Source of the DNA: CAVWCQ01 sp963753545
GTDB lineage: Bacteria > Chloroflexota > Anaerolineae > Aggregatilineales > Aggregatilineaceae
DNA: 64,000 bases
Assembly (NCBI GenBank): GCA_963753545.1
Contig: CAVWCQ010000008.1
Span: forward strand, 186,001-250,000
Reading direction: 5' to 3'
Made by a program: the position numbers and the translations under genes. Below the pieces are notes generated by a model, which saw nothing but the letters and a program-made list of their open reading frames with translations, was not told where the DNA came from and made no database searches. Positions 1 through 9,223 of this stretch are shown here, in pieces. Each line of letters opens with the position of its first letter. The first letter of the stretch is position 1.

Positions 1-1024
1 CCAGGTTGGCATAAATATTGGCCCGGTTGCCATAGGCCGCCACATACAAATCATCCTGTTTGAGCGCCTGGTCATAATCGGCCAGCGCCTGATCAACCAT
101 CCCCTGGGCGGCATAACTCAATCCGCGGCTGTTATAAAACATGGGCACCTTGTCGTTGAGTGAATCGCCTGGGTGTAATAGGAGGTCGCTACGCGGTAGC
201 GCTCCAGAGCCATCAACACCGCAGCGCGGTTATAGTAGGCGTTCGCATAGCGCGGGTTGAGCATAATAGCTTCATCAAAATCGGCCAACGCCTGCGCCGC
301 CTGTTTGAGCGCGAAACAGAGTCACGCCCCGATTGTTGTAAAGCAGCGGAATATTCCGGTTGCGAGTTTCCGCCTGGGCAAAATCGTTCAGCGCATCGTT
401 GTAACGGCCCAGCGAATAAAAGACCATGCCCCGGTGAATGTACGCTTCGGGACGGTCCGGGGCCAGCCGGATCGCTTCGCTGTAGGCTTTCATCGCCGCT
501 TCCATATTGCCACTGTGAAATTCGGCGTTGCCGCGCTTCCAGGCGGCTTCGGCGGCAACTGGATCGAGCTGCCCGGCGGGAGCGACCGGGGCGGTGGATT
601 CCGGGGCGGCGGCGGGATTAGCGGGGGCCGTGACAGGCAGCGCCGCGATCAATTTCGCCAGTGCGGTCTGGTAATCCTGATCGGCAAACACGACCCAATT
701 TGGCCCATGCAGCCGGAAGGGAATCTGAGCCGGATCGAGTTTTTCCAGAATGAGCGGGATCAGTGTTTTGCCCTGCCCATCCGCATAATTCCACTCGGCA
801 TGGACATTACGCGACGCGACAGAGGCCGCCGACAACAGCACCAGAACATGACTGCACGCATTCAGGCCGCGCTGAATCTCATCATCCCAGATCGCGCCGG
901 GGGGAATATCGTAGCGATCCATCCAGGGCCGGACGCCTGCTGCGCTGAGATCGTTATACAATCGCCGGGCGAAAACTTCATCATGGCGAGAATAACTGAT
1001 AAAAGTGGTTACACCATCAGACAC
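1..1024 (-). CDS. TIR domain-TPR protein (partial, frameshifted)
   Basis: The N-terminal 110 residues form a TIR domain: it opens with TTFISYSRHDE, has the WMDRYDIPPG segment, and the putative catalytic Glu lies in NVHAEWNYA. A Pro/Ala-rich linker follows, then TPR repeats (WKRGNAEFHSGNMEAAMKAY and the next units). The best start is GTG at 1024, with AGGAG 8 bases upstream. The gene runs off the left edge. The reading frame breaks near 312 and again near 165; after each break the TPR pattern resumes in another frame (LKQAAQALADFDEAI, then NSRGLSYAAQGMVDQALADY), so these are indels within one gene. Bacterial TIR domains often hydrolyse NAD or make nucleotide signals, and TPRs bind partners. 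A signalling or defence role is inferred only. Confidence 0.8.
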
Positions 1025-1262
1025 GGCGCGTCTCCTGGGTTGAGGCAAACCTTTATTATCCTCTTAATTATACCTTATAACCCTTACTCGCGCCGCAAGA
1101 TTCGCACCTGAGAGGACTTTCAGTGTACACTGAGCCGCACTTCACCTCATGAAAATTTAACGAATTTTTTCCATGTGTGTGAGAAGCGTAAAGAATATAT
1201 AATGAAATCGTTGTATACTTAAGTTTGTAAGGTTCTGTTTTTAGCAGATTTAAGGTGGGCAC
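1025..1262. promoter_or_regulatory. Divergent intergenic region with putative -10 box
   Basis: This AT-rich gap separates the TIR gene (minus strand) from the histidine kinase (plus strand). TATAAT at 1198-1203 is a good -10 match for the kinase gene, but I see no convincing TTGACA-like -35 at the right distance. The kinase start is preceded by AAGGTGG. Confidence 0.35.
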
Positions 1263-2837
1263 ATGGCAACCCCGTTACCTCAATATCCTGTCAGTGACGA
1301 AGACGTACTCGCTGCTTCCACCCAGCCAGTCAGCGTTCCGTCCGAAATGACCTTTGCCCAAGAGGTTCGTTCGGAACGGCTGGCTATCCTGTGGAAAGTC
1401 ACGCTGTTCGGTGCTTTTATCGTGATGTGGCTCCTGGTAGTGATCAGCGGCGGTCGTGACGTGTCGCTGGGCCAAGCGCTGCTCCCAACTCTTATTTTGA
1501 TGTTAGGCTGCCTGGCAACTGGCCAACTGATCCGGCGCAATAAGTTTATGCCCGCCGTGTGGGCCTATGCGGCTGGCGCATCATTAGCCATTGGCGTCGC
1601 CATGGGAAACACCGGGGAGTTTGGTCAGAACTACGTTCCTTTCATCTTCCCCATTCTGGTGTTTGTGGTAGGACTTTTGCTCCCGGTCCGGCACACCCTC
1701 TTCATGGTGCTGATGGCTTATGTCATCGCCATTCTTGTTCCAATTGCCATGCTGGGGAAATTTGAAGTTCCTGACTCCACAGTCTTCGCGTTGATCCTGA
1801 CGACCATCTCCGCCGCGCTCTCCGCCCAGGTGAGTGGTGAGTTGTTCGCCATCGCGGAATGGGCGCTGGAAAACTACCGTAAGGAACGCCGCACCACGTT
1901 CGCGCTGTTTGAAAGCCGTCACGCCCTGGAAAAAAGCTTCCACCGCCAGACAGCGCTCACCCAGCAGGTGCAGGACGCGAACCTGGAACTGGAAGGCGCT
2001 CGTAAGTCGGCAGAAGAAGCGAAGAACTTCCGAGGCCAATTCCTGGCCAACATGAGCCATGAACTGCGCACCCCCCTGAACGCCATTATCGGCTTCAGCC
2101 AGACGATGCTCGACTTCCCGGCGATGTACGATGGGGTTGAACTTCCTGTCCAGTACCGCCAGGACATGAACCAGATTTTGAGCAGTGGTAAACACCTGCT
2201 GACCATCATTAACGACATCCTCGACCTGTCTAAGGTTGACGCCGGTAAACTGGACCTCGAAATCCAGCCTGTCGATCTTGGCCCAGTGGTCAAGGGCGTG
2301 CTTTCGACGGCAGTCGGTCTGGTCGGCGACAAGGCGCGCCAGGTGCAACTGCTGCGCGAACTGCCCGATCCACTGCCGGTCTGTCTGGGCGACCCGCTGC
2401 GCGTCCGCCAGGTGCTGCTCAATCTCTACTCCAATGCTTCTAAATTTACCGACTCTGGCTATATCAAGCTGCGCATCTTCACCGAGAACCAGGAAGTGGT
2501 CTTCGCGGTAGAGGATACGGGTATCGGCATCATGGAGGCAGACAAGGCAAGCATCTTCGAGGAATTCCGCCAGGGTACCGCCGGGCGTAAGAAGGGCCGC
2601 CAGGGTGCTGGTCTGGGTCTCGCCATTTCGCAGCAGCTTCTGCGCCTGATGAATGGCCGCATCTGGTTCGAGAGTGTCCTGGGCAAAGGCAGCACGTTCT
2701 TTGTCTCCCTGCCGCTCTCTGTTCCCGAAAAAGCCACTGACACGCCTGCCGATGCTCTGCCTGCGACAAGTCCGCTTGGCCCAGTTACCATAGCTTTAGC
2801 TCCCAGACCAGAGCCAGTAGTCGATGTGTCGAAATAA
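1263..2837 (+). CDS. Membrane sensor histidine kinase
   Basis: A 524-residue protein with about six predicted membrane helices in residues 38-200 (for example LWKVTLFGAFIVMWLLVVIS), no evident periplasmic domain, and a short coiled coil before the catalytic core. The HisKA dimerisation box is ANMSHELRTPLN, with the phosphorylated His at residue 266. The ATPase domain has the N box (NLYSNASKFTDSG), G1 (VEDTGIGI) and G2 (GAGLGLAIS). The C-terminal 40 residues are Pro/Ala-rich, as are the tails of the two response regulators that follow within 45 bases on the same strand. Together they look like one phosphorelay operon. The membrane-embedded sensor and its signal are unknown. Confidence 0.92.
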   Translation: MATPLPQYPVSDEDVLAASTQPVSVPSEMTFAQEVRSERLAILWKVTLFGAFIVMWLLVVISGGRDVSLGQALLPTLILMLGCLATGQLIRRNKFMPAVWAYAAGASLAIGVAMGNTGEFGQNYVPFIFPILVFVVGLLLPVRHTLFMVLMAYVIAILVPIAMLGKFEVPDSTVFALILTTISAALSAQVSGELFAIAEWALENYRKERRTTFALFESRHALEKSFHRQTALTQQVQDANLELEGARKSAEEAKNFRGQFLANMSHELRTPLNAIIGFSQTMLDFPAMYDGVELPVQYRQDMNQILSSGKHLLTIINDILDLSKVDAGKLDLEIQPVDLGPVVKGVLSTAVGLVGDKARQVQLLRELPDPLPVCLGDPLRVRQVLLNLYSNASKFTDSGYIKLRIFTENQEVVFAVEDTGIGIMEADKASIFEEFRQGTAGRKKGRQGAGLGLAISQQLLRLMNGRIWFESVLGKGSTFFVSLPLSVPEKATDTPADALPATSPLGPVTIALAPRPEPVVDVSK

Positions 2838-2881
2838 TCGTATCTTGACCGTTAACCAGACGAACAAAGAGTCTAGATCTC

Positions 2882-3601
2882 ATGCGCATCCTTTACGTTG
2901 AAGATAACGAAACAAATCAGGCGCTCGTCGGGCGCGTGGTGCGCGCAAGAAAACACGACGTCATCTTTAGGGATGAAGGAGAAGGTGCGCTCGAAGTCCT
3001 GGCCGCAGATCCCAGCATCGATTTGGTTTTGCTGGATATTGAACTGGCCGGGTCGATCAGCGGCATCGATGTCGTGAAGACCCTGCGCGCGCGCAACGAC
3101 AAGCGCCCCGTGGTAGCTGTCACCGCCTACGCGATGATGGGCGACCGAGAGCGTATCCTGGACGCAGGGTGCGACCAATACCTTCCTAAACCGTTGGTGA
3201 TCATCGACCTCATGGCCCTGATGGATCACTATGAAGCGGAAATTACCCAGAAGGAAAGCGCTCCCACTGCGCCAGCGGTTCCCGTGGAACAGGTCCCGGT
3301 TCCTCAGCCCGCTGCCGAGACTGCCGCAGCAACACCTGCGCCCGCACCTACGGCTGCGCCCGCTCCTATGGCTGCACCTGCACCAGCGGATGCATCTGCA
3401 CCAGCGGTTGTTCCAGCGCCGCAGCCCGCCGCCGAAACTGTCGCCGCAACGGCAACGCCCGCACCTACAGCGCCCGTGCCACAGCCTGCCGCTGAGGCAT
3501 CTCCCGCAGCGAACACACCAGAGTCTAAGCCTACTGCTGAAACTGTCGTCGCAACGGCTGTCGCTATTTCAGCACCGAATTCAGGGGATAGCCCGAAATG
3601 A
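2882..3601 (+). CDS. Response regulator with Pro/Ala-rich C-terminal tail
   Basis: Residues 1-122 are a receiver domain: acidic pocket YVEDNE, phospho-acceptor Asp52 in LVLLDIELA, the conserved Thr in VVAVTAYAM and Lys in YLPKPL. There is no DNA-binding output domain. Instead residues 125-239 are a low-complexity Pro/Ala/Thr tail with repeated APAPT/APAPM and QPAAE units. The gene follows the histidine kinase by 44 bases, and its stop overlaps the start of the next response regulator by four bases (ATGA). It most likely receives phosphate from the upstream kinase; the tail may tether or space it from partners (inference). Confidence 0.88.
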   Translation: MRILYVEDNETNQALVGRVVRARKHDVIFRDEGEGALEVLAADPSIDLVLLDIELAGSISGIDVVKTLRARNDKRPVVAVTAYAMMGDRERILDAGCDQYLPKPLVIIDLMALMDHYEAEITQKESAPTAPAVPVEQVPVPQPAAETAAATPAPAPTAAPAPMAAPAPADASAPAVVPAPQPAAETVAATATPAPTAPVPQPAAEASPAANTPESKPTAETVVATAVAISAPNSGDSPK

Positions 3602-4320
3602 GTGAAGAATCGAAGCCGGTCATCAACCCTACTCCGGCGGAACCCACAAAACCTGCGCCAGAGGCATCTCCGGCTCCGGTTCCCGGACCAACAGCTACGA
3701 CTGCGCCCGTACCTACGGTCACTGCTCCTGCGGTTGCGCCCGCACCTATGACTGCGCCAGTACCGCCTGCGCCTGTCCCTGCTCCGGCTGTGGCTGACAA
3801 AACGGATACCCTGTCTAAAAGGCCAGCCGGTATGGTTGTTCCGTCACTGTCCGAGGCAGCAACAGCCGCCAAGCCTGTTGTTGCTCCACCGCAAGGGCCG
3901 CGCGTCGCCCTGGTAGTTGACGATGAACCTGCCAACCGTGACTTTTTGATCCGCCTGCTTGAACAGGCCAAGATGCAGGTGATTGGCGCATCAACGGCGG
4001 ACGAAGCGATGAAGATCATCGAAACGATTGATAACTTTACGCTGATCGCGGTGGATAATAAACTGCCGGATATGGATGGCGTGCAGCTTCTCAGCACGCT
4101 GCGCAAGCGCTATCCAAAAGCACGGATGGTCATGGCCACCATGCTGGATGAGCGTTCACTGATGACGCAGGCCTTTGAAAACGGCTGCGACGTCTTCCTC
4201 GTCAAACCGCATGGCTTTATGGAACTCTTCCGCCGTTTGCAGGTGCTCAACCTGACCGGAGACGATCAACTGACCCGCCTGATCATCGATCAGTACGGTC
4301 CCCGGCCTTATCGGGGTTAA
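3598..4320 (+). CDS. Response regulator with Pro/Ala-rich N-terminal tail
   Basis: Residues 1-95 are a disordered Pro/Ala/Thr segment resembling the C-terminal tail of the preceding regulator. Residues 100-220 are a receiver domain: ALVVDDEPANRD, probable phospho-acceptor Asp153 in IAVDNKLPDMDG, and the Lys in VFLVKPHGF. No output domain is present. The start overlaps the preceding stop (ATGA), and AGGGG lies about 11 bases upstream. The mirror-image layout, receiver-tail followed by tail-receiver, is unusual. It could be a two-receiver protein split by a stop, or two coupled genes. A strong terminator follows. Confidence 0.87.
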   Translation: MSEESKPVINPTPAEPTKPAPEASPAPVPGPTATTAPVPTVTAPAVAPAPMTAPVPPAPVPAPAVADKTDTLSKRPAGMVVPSLSEAATAAKPVVAPPQGPRVALVVDDEPANRDFLIRLLEQAKMQVIGASTADEAMKIIETIDNFTLIAVDNKLPDMDGVQLLSTLRKRYPKARMVMATMLDERSLMTQAFENGCDVFLVKPHGFMELFRRLQVLNLTGDDQLTRLIIDQYGPRPYRG

Positions 4321-4340
4321 AGAACGTACCTCACAAGTTT

Positions 4341-4377
4341 AAAAAAACCGGGGTGCAGATCCGCATCCCGGTTTTTT
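4341..4377. terminator. Bidirectional rho-independent terminator
   Basis: An A-run, a GC stem (ACCGGG...CCCGGT) and a T-run form a symmetrical hairpin between the convergent response regulator (plus strand) and lipoprotein (minus strand) genes, so it can serve both. Confidence 0.85.
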
Positions 4378-4379
4378 AT

Positions 4380-5072
4380 TTACTGCTCCGCTGTTGCGCT
4401 GGCAGTTGCTTCTGCCGCAGGACTGACAAATTGGACTGAATTCGCGATGGCGGCGTATACCTCGGAGAACAGATCCCAGCCATATTTCCCGGTGGTTTGC
4501 AGGCGCAGCACGAAAACTCTGCCGTCTTCCAGCGGGAACGCGCCAACCGTCGTGTTGACGGGGGGATCCTGGCTCTGATCTTTGACAACACCAACCGTAC
4601 CGCTCAATACCGTGCCGCTCCACTCGCCTGTAATCGGGTCTTGCAGTTCGGAAAGCGCCTGATCGACGAAATCGGCAAAATAGGCCTGAAAAACGGCCTG
4701 ACTGCTCCAGTTGAATCGCTCCGAAGGCACCAGTTCAACCGGCACGCCGTCCGTGTTTTCGCCGCTGGTCTGCGCGACAAAATAACGAGACGGGTAGCTT
4801 AACTGGATGCCGCTGTCTGCTACCTGCGCGTCCAGGTCGAGATCCAGTGGTGCCGGGCAAGCCGTGTCGCTGGGATCGCTGCAGCCGGGCAGGCCGCTGC
4901 TGCTGCCAGGGACGCCGACATTCAACCCAACTCCGCCACCCGCGTTAAAACCGGGTGTCGTGCTGGAAACGGTTGGTTCTGTGCTCTTATCCTTATTCTT
5001 ATCGTCGTCGCCACCGCAAGCGGCCAGCGCCAGCAGCAGGACTGCGCCCCATATCCACCAACTTCTACGCAT
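4380..5072 (-). CDS. Secreted lipoprotein of unknown function
   Basis: A 230-residue protein with a lipoprotein signal: a hydrophobic core (WWIWGAVLLLALAACGG) with the lipidated Cys in LAAC. The mature end begins GGDDDKNKDKS, a charged spacer also seen in the lipoprotein at 15979-16542. The middle is Gly/Ser-rich. The C-terminal half (QLSYPSRYFVAQTSGEN onwards) has the alternating pattern of a small secreted alpha/beta domain and resembles the other lipoprotein only loosely. GGAGGAAGT sits just before the ATG. I cannot name a family. It lies between two terminators and so is a single-gene unit. Confidence 0.8.
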   Translation of the reverse strand: MRRSWWIWGAVLLLALAACGGDDDKNKDKSTEPTVSSTTPGFNAGGGVGLNVGVPGSSSGLPGCSDPSDTACPAPLDLDLDAQVADSGIQLSYPSRYFVAQTSGENTDGVPVELVPSERFNWSSQAVFQAYFADFVDQALSELQDPITGEWSGTVLSGTVGVVKDQSQDPPVNTTVGAFPLEDGRVFVLRLQTTGKYGWDLFSEVYAAIANSVQFVSPAAEATASATAEQ

Positions 5073-5144
5073 ACTTCCTCCGTGCGATTGTTTAAAACCA
5101 CATCATAGAAGATACACACTTAGCCGCCTATCGGCTCAGGCAAA

Positions 5145-5176
5145 CAAAAAAGGGCAGGTTTAGAAGTTCCTGCCCT
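5145..5176 (-). terminator. Rho-independent terminator after the KimA-type gene
   Basis: Read on the minus strand this is AGGGCAGG, a 10-base loop, CCTGCCCT and then TTTTTT. It ends the potassium transporter transcript. Confidence 0.9.
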
Positions 5177-5226
5177 CCGTCAATTCTTTAGCAGCGCAGC
5201 TTGTGTGCGTGCGGAGCTAAGCCGCG

Positions 5227-7182
5227 CTAGTGTGAGTGAGCCTCGATACTTTTTTCCGTGCTGTAGGTGCCATTGCTGCGGTAAATCTGGTAGGGAACGC
5301 TCGTCACGACAACGCGATCGAGGCGGCTGAGTACCAGATTGATCACCATCGCCGTATTCTGGTGCAGCACCTGTTCCCAATAGGTATTCATCGCCAGGTG
5401 GCCCATGATGATATGGACAAACCCATCCGGGTCTTCCGCCTGAATCTGTTCGATATACTCGCGCAGCGGTTCGGCCAGCAGACGGTACGGCGATGGGATG
5501 ATCACCAGTTCGCCTTCCCCGATTCGCTGCTGCCACTTCGCCTTAACGACATCGATCTTATCGGGATTCAGGCCGATGTGAATGGCCCGCCAGGGGTGCC
5601 CCAACGACTTGGCAAAGTTCACCATGCGCACCGTCTCGGCATGCACATCGTCCACCAGAATCAGCGTATGGACCTGGTGTGGCGTTGTATCAACCGGAAT
5701 ACCCTCCAGGCTGAGCGCACGCGCCACATCACGGTAGTGGTAGTGGATGCGGAAGAAAATGAAAACCAGCGTCGGGATCAGCAGCACGACGAACCACGCA
5801 CCGTCGGCAAATTTGGTGATAGCAAAGACAAACATCACGACTGCCGTGCAGCATGCGCCAAACGCGCTGATCACGACCTTGATGCGCCAGTGCGGATCGT
5901 AGCTCATCATCGTCTCGCGGCCCTGGATGAACTCGCCGGGCTTCATCCGACCAATCTTGCGCAGGCGCACCACCATACCAGTCTGCGACATGGTGAAGCT
6001 GAGGAACACGCCAATCGCGTAGAGCGGGATCAGTCTGGTGGTCCGCGCTCCGGCGATCAGAACAAGCATGGACGCGAATCCGGCCAGTCCAACAACACCC
6101 CACGAAAAGACGAGACGGCTGCCGCGATAGGTCAACTGGCGGGGCAAAAAGCCGTCGCCCGCGTGCAGAGCCGCCAAGCGGGGAAAGTCCGCATAGCTCG
6201 TGTTCGCCGCCATCAACAGGATCAAGGCCGTTCCGGTCAGCACCATCAGGTAGAAGATGCTGCCGTCTCCATAGATAGCCCGGCTGATCTGGGAGATTAC
6301 CGTCTCGGTTTCGCTCGGCATCGCGTGAATCTGGTGGGCAATGACCGAAATACCCAGGAACAGCGTGATCAGAATGCTGCTCATGGCGATCAGCGTAATC
6401 GCCGCGTTGTGGCTGCGCGGCACCTTGAAGGCCGTGATGCCATTCGAGATGGCCTCAATACCTGTCAGGGCCGTACAGCCGCTGGAGAAGGCACGCAGAA
6501 TGAGGAACAGGGTCAGCGGCTGAACGGAGTTGCGAACGACCTCGACGTGCGAGATGGTCGGCAGGGTGCCCGTCGCGGCACGGAAAAACCCGATGATCAG
6601 CGTCAGGAACATGCTGCCCAGGAAAAAGTAGGTCGGAATGGCGAAAATGCGCCCGCTCTCTTTAACGCCGCGCAGATTCATGATCGTCATGAACAGGATC
6701 ACGCCGAGCGCCATATGAACCCGGTAAGGCAGCAGAGATGGGAATCCCGACGTGATCTGGGCCACGCCGGCGGAAACACTCACGGCAACCGTGAGGATAT
6801 AGTCGGTCAGCAGGGCCGCACCCGCGATCTGCGCGGGCAGTTCGCCCAGGTTATCTCTCGCCACGATATACGCGCCACCACCGTTCGGATAGGCGTAGAT
6901 CGTCTGGCGATACGAGACCGTTACAATCACCAGCAAAAGGGCAATGGCTATCGAAATGGGAATCGACAGGCCCAGCGTGCCTGCTCCGGTCCCGGCCAGC
7001 GCCAGGATAATCAAAATTTCCTCGGTGGCGTAGGCCGTCGAGGAAAGCGCGTCTGAGGCAAAAACTGCCAGCCCGACGGCTCGGCTAATTGTCTGATGCG
7101 GCAGCGCTTTGGTTTCGAGCGGCTGGCCGATCAGGAATTTCCACATGGAAAAGCCCGGTTTCGCGGTTGCTTCCGATGCCAT
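5227..7182 (-). CDS. KimA-like potassium/APC-superfamily transporter
   Basis: A 651-residue protein. Residues 1-480 form an APC-fold transporter of about 12 helices with the signature opening of the KimA (YdaO) family: FLIGQPLETKALPHQ, FASDALSSTAYATEE and YAYPNGGGAYIVARDNLGE. Residues 500-640 are a soluble USP-like alpha/beta domain (TLILVDDVHAETVRMVNFA). In Bacillus, KimA is a high-affinity proton-coupled K+ importer inhibited by c-di-AMP through the soluble domain; that control is known for the family and not visible here. I saw no c-di-AMP riboswitch upstream. A small membrane protein gene lies 54 bases upstream on the same strand. Confidence 0.88.
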   Translation of the reverse strand: MASEATAKPGFSMWKFLIGQPLETKALPHQTISRAVGLAVFASDALSSTAYATEEILIILALAGTGAGTLGLSIPISIAIALLLVIVTVSYRQTIYAYPNGGGAYIVARDNLGELPAQIAGAALLTDYILTVAVSVSAGVAQITSGFPSLLPYRVHMALGVILFMTIMNLRGVKESGRIFAIPTYFFLGSMFLTLIIGFFRAATGTLPTISHVEVVRNSVQPLTLFLILRAFSSGCTALTGIEAISNGITAFKVPRSHNAAITLIAMSSILITLFLGISVIAHQIHAMPSETETVISQISRAIYGDGSIFYLMVLTGTALILLMAANTSYADFPRLAALHAGDGFLPRQLTYRGSRLVFSWGVVGLAGFASMLVLIAGARTTRLIPLYAIGVFLSFTMSQTGMVVRLRKIGRMKPGEFIQGRETMMSYDPHWRIKVVISAFGACCTAVVMFVFAITKFADGAWFVVLLIPTLVFIFFRIHYHYRDVARALSLEGIPVDTTPHQVHTLILVDDVHAETVRMVNFAKSLGHPWRAIHIGLNPDKIDVVKAKWQQRIGEGELVIIPSPYRLLAEPLREYIEQIQAEDPDGFVHIIMGHLAMNTYWEQVLHQNTAMVINLVLSRLDRVVVTSVPYQIYRSNGTYSTEKSIEAHSH

Positions 7183-7236
7183 TTCTTACCTCGTATATCG
7201 ATCCGAAAGACTTAATGGCGGAGTACGCCATCTCAT

Positions 7237-7521
7237 TTAAAAAAGGAACTTTTTCACGGCTATTTTGGCCCGATGAGCATAGAATCTCGGAACCCGGACC
7301 GCCACGCGGATGGGGCGGCGCTCCTTGCGCGGCTCGGCTGGCTGTTCTGCTGTGCCTGCGCTCCACGCGCCCATCAGACCAAAGACGACAAAGAGAATCC
7401 AGATCATCAGGAGCTTGTGCCCGGCAGGGCTTAAGTGCATTTGGTGTCCCAGCAAAAGCAGCACCACTCCAGCCACGCCCGCCATATATAGAAACAGGTG
7501 CTGCGGTACCTTTAGCTTCAT
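7237..7521 (-). CDS. Small two-helix membrane protein
   Basis: A 94-residue protein starting MKLKVPQHLF, with GGAGA in front of the ATG. There are two hydrophobic segments (LYMAGVAGVVLLLLG and LLMIWILFVVFGLMGAW) and a basic C-terminal tail. It is probably cotranscribed with the KimA-type transporter downstream and could be an accessory subunit, but no family is recognised. Confidence 0.6.
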   Translation of the reverse strand: MKLKVPQHLFLYMAGVAGVVLLLLGHQMHLSPAGHKLLMIWILFVVFGLMGAWSAGTAEQPAEPRKERRPIRVAVRVPRFYAHRAKIAVKKFLF

Positions 7522-7596
7522 GGGAGAATCTCCTCTTCCGCCGAGTGTTTGTCTCACTCAACGACGTGGAGATCATAGGCAGGAAAGCATCAATTT

Positions 7597-7625
7597 TGTA
7601 TCAAGAAAGGGGGCATAGAGGTCAA
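7597..7625 (-). promoter_or_regulatory. Putative promoter for the small membrane protein/KimA pair
   Basis: On the minus strand TTGACC and GATACA are separated by 17 bases, about 75 bases before the start at 7521. This is a moderate match only. Confidence 0.35.
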
Positions 7626-7646
7626 GTATGTGTCAAGATGAGGCGC

Positions 7647-7673
7647 AAAAAGGGCGCACGGATGGATGCGCCC
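7647..7673 (-). terminator. Terminator of the first PPC-protein gene
   Basis: On the minus strand GGGCGCA, an 8-base loop, TGCGCCC, then TTTTT. Nearly the same hairpin ends the other two PPC genes (9144-9170 and 11239-11269), showing that the terminator was duplicated with the genes. Confidence 0.88.
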
Positions 7674-7695
7674 CTGTTCCAGAAGAGGGATGATG

Positions 7696-9108
7696 TTAAC
7701 GCCCCGGCAGTCCGGCCTGGGCAGCAGCGGCTTGCAGGAGCGGCGTGGCCTTGACCGGATCATCCGTCCAGCCGAAGCCGCGCAGATAGAGCGTGCCCGT
7801 GTCACTTTCGACAGCCCGGCCCGGCAGCCCGCCAAAGCCGCCAAACCCGGAGTTGCCCGCCGGAGCCTGTGGCGTGCCGCTGCTAATGGTGAGGCTATAA
7901 TCGCCTGACGTCGGGCCTTGCTCAATTCCGGCACGGGTGATGATGATGAGGTACGTGTCGGTCTCCGGCAGCCGCAGCGAAATCTGGGCGTCTGTGCCAT
8001 TAGCCCCGCCGCCGCTGTCGTCATCTTCGGCCAGCATATCCTCGGCGGAGTTCATCACACCCAGATAGGTATCCAGCCCACCTTCGCCAACCGCCGTGAT
8101 CGTGATCTGCTCGTTGGCATTGCCCTGAAGCACGTAGAACCACAGATACTTTTCGTCCCGGATGGTCCCGGACACCGTATCACCGATGGCGATATCGCCC
8201 GCGTAGGATACACTGTTGGAATAGTCTTGTCCTCCGCTCGTCTGCTGGCCCTGGCTCTGATCCGTGACGCTCAGCGTAAATGCGCCGATTGTCGTCCCAT
8301 TTGGGCCACCTTGCCGCATCGCGACGATAAAATAACTGTCGTTATCAGGCACCGTTACCGTGATAGTAGCGTCATTTGGCCCGCCACCCGGCAGATCCGC
8401 GCCTGAGTCATCATCATGGGCCAGTTCTTCGTTTGAGCTTGTGAAAATCAAAAACGAGTCCAGGTTGCTGTTGTCTGCCGCCATCGTAATGGTGACCGTT
8501 GTTCCCGCGTCAAGAGGAACCTCGTAAATCCCGGCAACCATATCGCGGCTGATCTCGCCAGAGATCACATCGCCCAATGCAATCATCCCCATATAGTAAA
8601 CACCTTCTTCTATCATCTCTGGTTCGGTGGCGTTTGTCGTAGTCTGGTTTGCATTGCTGATGTTGGTTGTCGCCCCAACGGGCCCCGTGCCGCCCTGCAG
8701 GTCGAGGGTATAGCTGCCTTCGCTGGTCCCTGTATCCAGGCCATAGCGCGTAGCGATAATCAGATAGGTGTCGGTCTGGGGCAAATCGGTTTCGATCAGG
8801 GCATTCGAGTTGCCTGCGCCGTCGTCATCCTCGACCAGCACTTCCTGCGAGGTTCCGTCCAGCAGGCCCAGGTATGGATCCAGATTGCCGTCGCCTGTCA
8901 TGGTGATCACGACGTGATCGCCCTGCTGGCCCTCAAACTGGTAGACCACGTAATAGGTTTTGCCGCCCAACTGTCCCTCGACGGTATCGCCATAGGCAAT
9001 GGCAGTGGCTCCTGCCGCCTTGACGCTGGGCGTATGCACCTGAACCGGTCCGAACGGGATCAACGCCACGACCATCACCCACGACCAACAAAAACGCTTG
9101 AAAGACAT
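7696..9108 (-). CDS. Secreted triple PPC-domain protein (copy 1)
   Basis: The start at 9108 (MSFKRFCW) has GGAGG upstream. A signal peptide ends near VKAAG. Three bacterial pre-peptidase C-terminal (PPC) domains follow at about residues 25-155, 180-290 and 300-420. Each carries an acidic loop (VEDDDGAGNSNA, HDDDSGADLPGG, EDDDSGGGANGTD) and a YLIIATR/YFIVAMR-type strand. The last 55 residues hold FGGLPGRA, YLRGFGWTDDP and KATPL, and the protein ends in LPGR. No protease or other catalytic domain is present. PPC domains are usually accessory domains of secreted enzymes, so an independent adhesion or matrix role is inferred. The next two genes are paralogues. Confidence 0.85.
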   Translation of the reverse strand: MSFKRFCWSWVMVVALIPFGPVQVHTPSVKAAGATAIAYGDTVEGQLGGKTYYVVYQFEGQQGDHVVITMTGDGNLDPYLGLLDGTSQEVLVEDDDGAGNSNALIETDLPQTDTYLIIATRYGLDTGTSEGSYTLDLQGGTGPVGATTNISNANQTTTNATEPEMIEEGVYYMGMIALGDVISGEISRDMVAGIYEVPLDAGTTVTITMAADNSNLDSFLIFTSSNEELAHDDDSGADLPGGGPNDATITVTVPDNDSYFIVAMRQGGPNGTTIGAFTLSVTDQSQGQQTSGGQDYSNSVSYAGDIAIGDTVSGTIRDEKYLWFYVLQGNANEQITITAVGEGGLDTYLGVMNSAEDMLAEDDDSGGGANGTDAQISLRLPETDTYLIIITRAGIEQGPTSGDYSLTISSGTPQAPAGNSGFGGFGGLPGRAVESDTGTLYLRGFGWTDDPVKATPLLQAAAAQAGLPGR

Positions 9109-9143
9109 GTGTGTTTTCCTCCAACTCGTGTCGAATATGCCGC

Positions 9144-9170
9144 AAAAAGGGCGCACCCATCCGTGCGCCC
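9144..9170 (-). terminator. Terminator of the second PPC-protein gene
   Basis: On the minus strand GGGCGCAC, a short loop, GTGCGCCC, then TTTTT. It is a close copy of the terminators at 7647 and 11239. Confidence 0.88.
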
Positions 9171-9223
9171 TCGCGAAAACAACTTATGTAATTCCCCCGA
9201 CGAATTGAGCTACCGCTCCAAAC

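Noticed and set aside
257..1111. 284-residue plus-strand frame
   Set aside because: Antisense to the TIR-TPR gene, whose motifs are clear.
5236..7056. 606-residue open frame on the plus strand
   Set aside because: It lies fully antisense to the well-supported KimA-type gene and has the Arg/His/Gln-rich composition typical of a shadow frame.
7522..7700. c-di-AMP (ydaO) riboswitch upstream of the KimA-type operon
   Set aside because: The leader is too short and I could not find the conserved core of that riboswitch.
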